Assembly (NCBI GenBank): GCA_012963775.1
Contig: DTVC01000037.1
Location: 1 to 6,506 of the forward strand
Length of the DNA: 6,506 bases
Origin: Candidatus Pelagibacter sp.
GTDB taxonomy: Bacteria > Pseudomonadota > Alphaproteobacteria > Pelagibacterales > Pelagibacteraceae
Direction of reading: 5' to 3'
Each line of letters starts with the position of its first letter. Position 1 is the first letter of the stretch. Below the pieces are notes generated by a model. It was not told the origin of the DNA. It saw nothing but the letters and a program-made list of their open reading frames with translations, and did no database searches. Both the position numbers and the translations under genes were made by a program. Shown piece by piece: positions 1-4,101 of this stretch.

Positions 1-2
1 AT

Positions 3-98
3 ATTGCTATTTTTTGTTCAATTTATACCGCAATATCAATAGTCATTGTCCTTATATTTCAAAAAACTTACAAACCTGTTTTGCAAAATAAAACTTGA
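3..98 (+). CDS. Possible C-terminus of a membrane protein, cut by the left edge
   Basis: An open frame enters from the left edge and stops at TGA 96-98, giving about 31 residues. They read as one hydrophobic segment (IAIFCSIYTAISIVIVLIF) followed by a short basic tail (QKTYKPVLQNKT). This is the pattern expected of a last transmembrane helix with a cytoplasmic end. Placing a gene end 31 bp before rpoZ would suit the tight packing seen elsewhere in the window. The fragment is too short to assign to a family, and an open frame of this size can arise by chance in AT-rich DNA. The two other forward frames are closed by stops within this stretch. Confidence 0.3.
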   Translation: MAIFCSIYTAISIVIVLIFQKTYKPVLQNKT

Positions 99-113
99 TT
101 TTTTACAAACCTG
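68..113 (+). repeat. 11-bp perfect direct repeat in the rpoZ leader
   Basis: TTACAAACCTG occurs at 68-78 and again, identically, at 103-113, 35 bp apart start to start. The first copy lies in the possible upstream reading frame and the second in the spacer just before rpoZ. The presence of C and G residues makes this less likely to be simple AT-rich coincidence than most repeats here. It could be a pair of protein-binding sites or a small local duplication; the sequence does not say which. Confidence 0.6.
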
Positions 114-129
114 ACTATAAACAACCCGC

Positions 130-666
130 ATGGCAAGAGTTACTGTTGAAGATTGTATTGATAAAGTTGATAGTCCATATGAATTAGTATTGGTTGCAAA
201 AGAAAGAGCTGCTCAGCTTAATTCAGGAATAGAGCCCACTTTAGATAGAGATAATGACAAAAATACAGTTATCGCATTAAGAGAGATTGCAGATGAAAAT
301 ATTAAAGTTTCAGATCTAAAAGAAAGCGCAGTATATAAGCTTAGAAGACATGTAGAACAAATTGACGACACATCAGAAGACGATGATAAAATCGGTGACA
401 ATTTTGAAGATCTTTATAAAGGTGAAATTTCAAAAAGTGGTGTTCCAATTTTACCCTCAAAGAGAGCTAGAAGAATTCCTGAAAAAATTCAAGTATTACA
501 AAAAGATCTTGCCGAGTTAGAAAATTCGAGCGAAGACCAATCAATAGCTACCACACCCACAGAAGAATCATCAGAAAATCAAGATGAGGAAGTTTCTTTA
601 GATAACCTTAAAGAAAAAGAAATAACAAGTTCTGAAGAAGCAGATAACGAGTCTACAAATAATTAA
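130..666 (+). CDS. rpoZ: DNA-directed RNA polymerase omega subunit with long acidic C-terminal tail
   Basis: This is the small omega subunit that helps the RNA polymerase beta' subunit fold and assemble into core enzyme. The first 75 or so residues are typical: the [13 protein letters not shown] start, a helix around [14 protein letters not shown] (18-30), and the conserved [16 protein letters not shown] block (39-54), which has the alphaproteobacterial form. The start ATG is fixed by the conserved N-terminus; I see no Shine-Dalgarno sequence before it (the upstream bases are ACAACCCGC). The protein has 178 residues against about 90 in Escherichia coli. A conserved-looking middle section around [20 protein letters not shown] (94-113) is followed by a low-complexity, Glu/Asp/Ser/Thr/Asn-rich tail (about 126-178) that is probably disordered. 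The next gene, dusA, lies 25 bp downstream in the same direction. In many proteobacteria the partner gene here is spoT, which is absent. Confidence 0.95.
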   Translation: MARVTVEDCIDKVDSPYELVLVAKERAAQLNSGIEPTLDRDNDKNTVIALREIADENIKVSDLKESAVYKLRRHVEQIDDTSEDDDKIGDNFEDLYKGEISKSGVPILPSKRARRIPEKIQVLQKDLAELENSSEDQSIATTPTEESSENQDEEVSLDNLKEKEITSSEEADNESTNN

Positions 667-680
667 TAAAATAATATAAT
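652..680 (+). promoter_or_regulatory. Candidate promoter for dusA
   Basis: A perfect -10 hexamer TATAAT sits at 675-680. Seventeen bases upstream, TCTACA (652-657) matches four of six positions of the TTGACA -35 box. Transcription would begin near 687, only about five bases before the dusA ATG, giving a nearly leaderless mRNA. This would agree with the absence of a Shine-Dalgarno sequence before dusA. TATAAT matches are common in DNA this AT-rich, so this is a weak prediction and read-through from rpoZ remains likely. Confidence 0.3.
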
Positions 681-693
681 AATCTTATATTAT
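671..693 (+). repeat. Perfect 9-bp inverted repeat across the dusA start codon
   Basis: ATAATATAA (671-679) and TTATATTAT (685-693) are exact reverse complements separated by the five-base loop TAATC. In RNA from an upstream promoter this would form an all A-U stem that pairs with the A and U of the dusA AUG (692-694). The stem has no G-C pair and no U-tract follows, so it is not a convincing terminator. It could instead be a weak structure around the start codon or simply a by-product of base composition. Confidence 0.5.
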
Positions 694-1684
694 GCAAAGA
701 AAAGTATCAGTCGCTCCCATGATGGATTGTACAGATCGTCATGAAAGATATTTTTTAAGATTAATCAGTAAAAATACTCTTCTCTACACTGAAATGATTG
801 TTTCTGAAGCAATAGACAGAGGAGATAAAAAAAAACTATTAGCATTTAATATAAACGAAAAACCTTTAGCTTTACAGCTGGGAGGGTCTTCACCGAAATT
901 GCTAGCAAATGCTGCAAAATTGGGAGAAGATTTTGGCTACGATGAAATCAATTTGAATCTAGGATGTCCTAGTAAAAAAGTTCAAAAAAATAAATTTGGA
1001 GCTTGTTTGATGAAAGAACCAAACATAGTGGCAGATTGTTTGAGTAATATGCAATCAGCAACTAAGCTACCAGTTACTGTAAAAACAAGAATAGGTTACG
1101 ATGATGTGGAGGATTATGAGAATTTATTCAATTTTATAAATACATTAAAAAAAATAGGTATAAAAACTTTTATTGTTCACGCAAGAAAGGCAATTTTACA
1201 AAAATTTACTCCAAAACAAAATTTAAATATTCCACCCTTAAAATATGATGTTGTTTACAAATTAAAAGAAGATTTTAAAGATGAAGAAATAATTATTAAT
1301 GGAGGAATAACATCAATAGAACAAATAAAAGAACACTTAACTAAAGTAGATGGAACAATGATAGGTAGAGCTGCTTATCATTCACCTTATTTTTTGGCAG
1401 ATGTTGAAAAAGAAATATTTAAAAACGAAAATGTGCCTACAAGACAGGAAGTAATAGAAAAATTAATTCCTTATGTAAAAGAAGAAATAAAAAAAGGAAC
1501 TAGAATGAATCAAATAATGCGACACACTTTAGGTTTATTTTATGGACAAACTGGTTCAAATTTTTGGAAAAGATATTTAAGTGAAAATATGTGTGTCAGA
1601 GATGCTGATGTAAAAAAAATTGATCATATTATGGATAAAATTAAAATAGATCGAATAGATCATCCAACAGGACAAATTGATTAA
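692..1684 (+). CDS. dusA: tRNA-dihydrouridine synthase, DusA type
   Basis: This flavin enzyme reduces uridine to dihydrouridine in the D-loop of tRNAs, using NADPH. The 330-residue length is normal for DusA. The order of motifs is clear: the FMN-barrel start VAPMMDCTDRH (7-17), LALQLGG (59-65), the catalytic-cysteine motif NLNLGCPSKKV (87-97, Cys92), KTRIGYDD (131-138), VHARKAILQ (162-170, the DusA-type tRNA/FMN-contacting histidine and arginine), NGGI (203-206) and MIGRAAYHSPYF (223-234, phosphate-binding part of the FMN site). The C-terminal helical domain contains the DusA-like RHTLGLFYGQTGSNFWKR block (277-294). The start was chosen because the conserved barrel strand begins only about five residues later. 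No Shine-Dalgarno sequence is seen. The 3' end overlaps the next gene by 8 bp, so translation of the transporter is probably coupled to this gene. Confidence 0.95.
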   Translation: MQRKVSVAPMMDCTDRHERYFLRLISKNTLLYTEMIVSEAIDRGDKKKLLAFNINEKPLALQLGGSSPKLLANAAKLGEDFGYDEINLNLGCPSKKVQKNKFGACLMKEPNIVADCLSNMQSATKLPVTVKTRIGYDDVEDYENLFNFINTLKKIGIKTFIVHARKAILQKFTPKQNLNIPPLKYDVVYKLKEDFKDEEIIINGGITSIEQIKEHLTKVDGTMIGRAAYHSPYFLADVEKEIFKNENVPTRQEVIEKLIPYVKEEIKKGTRMNQIMRHTLGLFYGQTGSNFWKRYLSENMCVRDADVKKIDHIMDKIKIDRIDHPTGQID

Positions 1685-2510
1685 TACAATTTTATCTAGC
1701 GATTATAGTTATTTTATTTTGATAATGGCACTTACAGCCATTCCAGTTGGTTTTTTTGCTGGACTTTTTGGTATTGGTGGTGGATTAATTACAGTACCAT
1801 TTTTATTTTATATTTTCAGCTCTCTAGATTTTGATCAGTCTTATATTATGCATTTGGCTGTAGGGACTTCTTTTGCAATAATTGTCCCAACTTCAATAGC
1901 GTCAGTACTCACTCATCATAAATTTAATGCAGTGGATGTTGATATTGTTAAAAACTATGGAATTCATGTAATTATAGGTGTGATATTTGGAGCAATTTTT
2001 GCTGCATCTCTAGATACTAAATCTCTGATTTTATTTTTTATAACTGTAATTTATTTACTTGCGATATATTTGTTGTTTATTAAAGAAAAAGAAACTCAAA
2101 TTAATCTTAAAATAAGCTTTTTGACCAAAATGATTTTTGGATTTGCTGTGGGATTTATTTCTGCTCCTATGGGAATAGGAGGAGCAATAATGAATGTGCC
2201 AATTTTAAAATATTTTGGTTACTCAATAAATCGAGCCATTGGAAGTGCTGCAGCTATAGGCTTTTTTATTGCTTTTTTTGGAGCTATTGGATTTTTAATT
2301 TTAGGATCTTTGCTAAAGGCAAATCTTCCTTTAAGCATTGGATTTATTAATATTCCAGCATTTTTGATCTTTATTCCAATTACAACCATTATGGCCAAAG
2401 TTGGCGCAAGCACAGTACATAAAATTGAAAAAAAAAAGATAAGTAAATTATTTGGAATTTTTTTAGTTATTGTAGCAAGTAAATTATTATACGATTATTT
2501 TCAACTCTAA
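1677..2510 (+). CDS. TSUP-family (TauE/SafE-like, DUF81) membrane transporter
   Basis: This is an inner-membrane protein of 277 residues with about eight hydrophobic segments and the internal duplication characteristic of the TSUP family. The two half-repeats each carry the family glycine motif followed by a Val-Pro: GLFGIGGGLITVPF (29-42) and APMGIGGAIMNVPI (163-176). The conserved segment HLAVGTSFAIIVPTSIASVL (59-78), followed by an HH at 80-81 and AVD (85-87), is also typical. Known members move sulfite, sulfoacetate or other organic sulfonates and small carboxylates. The substrate here cannot be read from sequence, and neither neighbour suggests a sulfur pathway. The likely start is TTG at 1677, inside dusA, with AGGA (1669-1672) four bases before it. 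It gives a complete first membrane helix. ATG at 1725 (residue 17) is the alternative, but it would cut into that helix. The stop codon overlaps that of the convergent mutase gene. Confidence 0.88.
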   Translation: MINTILSSDYSYFILIMALTAIPVGFFAGLFGIGGGLITVPFLFYIFSSLDFDQSYIMHLAVGTSFAIIVPTSIASVLTHHKFNAVDVDIVKNYGIHVIIGVIFGAIFAASLDTKSLILFFITVIYLLAIYLLFIKEKETQINLKISFLTKMIFGFAVGFISAPMGIGGAIMNVPILKYFGYSINRAIGSAAAIGFFIAFFGAIGFLILGSLLKANLPLSIGFINIPAFLIFIPITTIMAKVGASTVHKIEKKKISKLFGIFLVIVASKLLYDYFQL

Positions 2511-3952
2511 ATTTTTTGGTCGTATTTACCAACTTTTCCTGTTTCATTTAACAATTTATCTATGAAATAGAAAATTTGTTTTTTTCTATCATCTGATGTA
2601 GGGCTTTCAGTTACGACTACTAACGAAGGTTTGTTTGAAGAAGCTCTAATTAACCCCCAGGAACCATCTTCAAGTGTGAATCGAATTCCATTAACTGTTA
2701 GTATATCTATAATTTGTATACCATCTATTTTTTCGTTTCTTTCTTTTAGTGATTTAAACTTTGAAACTAATTTATCGATTACTATATATTTTTCATCATC
2801 CTTACAAAAAGGACTCATAGTTGGACTTTGAAAAGTTTTTGGTAAATCATTTATTAACTGATCCATTTTTTCATTTTGAGAATCTATTAGATGACAAACT
2901 TGAATAGCCGAATTAATTCCATCATCATACCCATAGCCAAGAGGTTGATTGAAGAAAAAATGTCCACTTTTTTCAAATCCTGCAATTGCTTTTTCTTCAT
3001 TAACTTTTCTTTTTATGTAAGAATGACCTGTTTTCCAGTAAATTGTTTTACATTTATTATTTTTTAAAATCTCATCTTTAGCAAATAAACTTGTTGATTT
3101 AACATCAACTATAAATTTAGAATTTGGATGTTTTGTTGAAATGTTTCTGGCAATTAACAAACCAATTTTATCAGAAAAAATTTCATTACCTTTGTTATCT
3201 ATTACTCCAACTCTATCACCATCACCATCAAAGCCAAATCCGATATCTGCATTGTTTTCTTTTACACATTTTGAAATAGCACGAAGCATTTCCATATCTT
3301 CCGGATTTGGATTATATTTTGGAAAAGTGTAATCTAAATTACAATCTAGCTCAATTACTTCACATCCTATCGCTCTTAAAATTTGAGGGGCAAATATTCC
3401 TGCAGTACCATTACCACATGCAGCAACAGCTTTAATTTTTTTATTAATTTTATTTTGAGATAAATGGTCAATATATTTTTTACTGTAATTTTTTATTTGT
3501 GTGTAACTACCTTTACCTATTTTAAATTTTTTATTTATTACTAAATCTTTTAACTCTTTCATTTCTTCAAAACAATGTGTAAGGCCTTTTTCAATTCCCA
3601 TCTTAATTCCAGTCCAACCATTTTCATTATGACTTGCGGTAATCATTGCTACTGCATCTGAATTTAAATCGAATTGTGAAAAATATATGGTAGGTGATAG
3701 ACATAATCCAATATCTTCAACATGACACCCGGTAGAAATTAACCCTTCTATAAAATTTTTTTTAACTTCTTCACTATAAGATCTATAATCATGACCTATT
3801 GTAATTCTTGGGTTTTTTATTTTGTTAACTACTTGAGTTCCAAAACCTTTGCCCACCAATTTAATTCCTTCAGAGTTTATGTTTTCGGGGTACAACCAAC
3901 GAGCGTCATATTCCCTGAAGCCTAAAGGATCAATTTTTATGGAATTTTGCAT
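2507..3952 (-). CDS. Phosphomannomutase/phosphoglucomutase (alpha-D-phosphohexomutase family)
   Basis: This cytoplasmic enzyme interconverts 6-phospho and 1-phospho forms of mannose and/or glucose, feeding GDP-mannose or UDP-glucose and envelope polysaccharide synthesis. All four functional loops are present in order: FREYDAR (12-18); the active-site serine loop MITASHN (103-109, phosphorylated Ser107); the Mg2+ loop GFDGDGDRVG (240-249, Asp242, Asp244, Asp246); the sugar-binding loop GFEKSGHFFF (325-334); and the phosphate-binding loop RASSNKPSL (436-444) in the C-terminal domain. The 481-residue length matches the bacterial ManB/AlgC type. The sugar loop reads EKSGH rather than the common EMSGH, a lysine for methionine. 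Sequence does not decide between mannose and glucose specificity, so I leave the symbol blank (manB, pmm, algC and pgm are all in use). Start ATG 3950-3952 is the only sensible one; no good Shine-Dalgarno sequence precedes it (ATATATCAAC). It is transcribed divergently from nrdA and convergently with the TSUP gene. Confidence 0.93.
   Translation of the reverse strand: MQNSIKIDPLGFREYDARWLYPENINSEGIKLVGKGFGTQVVNKIKNPRITIGHDYRSYSEEVKKNFIEGLISTGCHVEDIGLCLSPTIYFSQFDLNSDAVAMITASHNENGWTGIKMGIEKGLTHCFEEMKELKDLVINKKFKIGKGSYTQIKNYSKKYIDHLSQNKINKKIKAVAACGNGTAGIFAPQILRAIGCEVIELDCNLDYTFPKYNPNPEDMEMLRAISKCVKENNADIGFGFDGDGDRVGVIDNKGNEIFSDKIGLLIARNISTKHPNSKFIVDVKSTSLFAKDEILKNNKCKTIYWKTGHSYIKRKVNEEKAIAGFEKSGHFFFNQPLGYGYDDGINSAIQVCHLIDSQNEKMDQLINDLPKTFQSPTMSPFCKDDEKYIVIDKLVSKFKSLKERNEKIDGIQIIDILTVNGIRFTLEDGSWGLIRASSNKPSLVVVTESPTSDDRKKQIFYFIDKLLNETGKVGKYDQKI
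2516..2537 (+). terminator. Weak candidate terminator for the transporter transcript
   Basis: TTGGT (2516-2520) and ACCAA (2528-2532) form a perfect 5-bp stem with a seven-base loop, followed by CTTTT (2533-2537). It lies just past the transporter stop codon, inside the last codons of the convergent mutase gene. The stem is short and the U-tract broken, so termination here would be inefficient. No better hairpin was seen near the convergent ends. Confidence 0.22.
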
Positions 3953-4001
3953 GTTGATATATGTATAGTTTTTTTATTTTTTTTATTGATAAATGTTTTT
4001 T

Positions 4002-4031
4002 ATGTTCTATAAATGTTCTATTGATTTCTAT
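4002..4031 (+). repeat. Helically phased TTCTAT direct repeats
   Basis: ATGTTCTAT occurs perfectly at 4002-4010 and 4013-4021, followed by the diverged copy GATTTCTAT at 4023-4031. The shared TCTAT cores start at 4006, 4017 and 4027, so they are 11 and 10 bp apart and on one face of the helix. The position just upstream of the likely nrdA promoter suits an activator site or intrinsic DNA bending, but simple AT-rich expansion could also explain it. Confidence 0.5.
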
Positions 4032-4048
4032 TTTATATGGTATATTAA
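4021..4048 (+). promoter_or_regulatory. Candidate nrdA promoter
   Basis: TTGATT (4021-4026, four of six matches to TTGACA) is followed after 16 bp by TATTAA (4043-4048), with TATATT at 4041-4046 as an overlapping alternative -10. The predicted start near 4055 would put the ACAAC/GTTGT array in the first transcribed bases. The match is modest and the surrounding DNA is very AT-rich. Confidence 0.25.
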
Positions 4049-4060
4049 GGAGTTCTGCAT

Positions 4061-4085
4061 ACAACATCTAGTTGTTTTACACAAA
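4061..4085 (+). promoter_or_regulatory. Possible operator or leader structure of nrdAB (NrdR-box-like palindrome)
   Basis: ACAAC (4061-4065) and GTTGT (4071-4075) form an inverted repeat around ATCTA, and ACAAA (4081-4085) repeats the first half-site one further 10-bp turn downstream. The site resembles an NrdR box in having ACA/TGT-type outer arms around an AT-rich core and in lying before nrdA. It is 15 bp rather than the usual 16, and no clear second box was seen about 31 bp away. In RNA the GUUGU could pair with either flanking ACAA, so a leader switch is an alternative reading. Confidence 0.35.
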
Positions 4086-4093
4086 AGTATAAT

Positions 4094-4097
4094 GGAG
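4094..4097 (+). promoter_or_regulatory. Ribosome binding site of nrdA
   Basis: GGAG lies four bases before the ATG at 4102. It is one of the clearest Shine-Dalgarno sequences in the window (the other good one precedes nrdB) and fixes the nrdA start. Confidence 0.7.
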
Positions 4098-4101
4098 TTA
4101 A

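Larger units (their letters stand above)
3953..4101. promoter_or_regulatory. Divergent regulatory spacer between the mutase gene and nrdA
   Basis: This 149-bp spacer is the only substantial gap in the window and must hold the promoters of both divergent genes. The mutase-proximal part (about 3969-3986) is a run of T broken by A, which would be an A-rich leader on the mutase mRNA. The middle has the TTCTAT-type phased repeats, and the nrdA-proximal part has the ACAAC/GTTGT array and a good ribosome binding site. No small gene is evident in it. Confidence 0.7.

Noticed and set aside
40..131. Leftward open frame starting from CAT at 129-131, overlapping the rpoZ start
   Set aside because: It gives only about 30 residues without family features or a ribosome binding site, and ends inside the window.
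213..401. Antisense open frame within rpoZ, and similar frames opposite or within other genes (2219-2413, 2631-2831, 3141-3332, 4545-4742, 5013-5201, 5240-5434)
   Set aside because: Each lies wholly inside a well-supported conserved gene, has no recognisable motif, and is explained as a shadow of coding composition.
671..693. Inverted repeat after rpoZ read as a Rho-independent terminator
   Set aside because: The stem has no G-C pairs and is followed by GCAAAGAAAA rather than a run of T, so it cannot be a standard terminator.
4088..4093. Perfect TATAAT immediately before the nrdA ribosome binding site
   Set aside because: No acceptable -35 box lies 16-18 bp upstream, and transcription would start at about the ATG, discarding the good GGAG site. 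Taken as coincidence.
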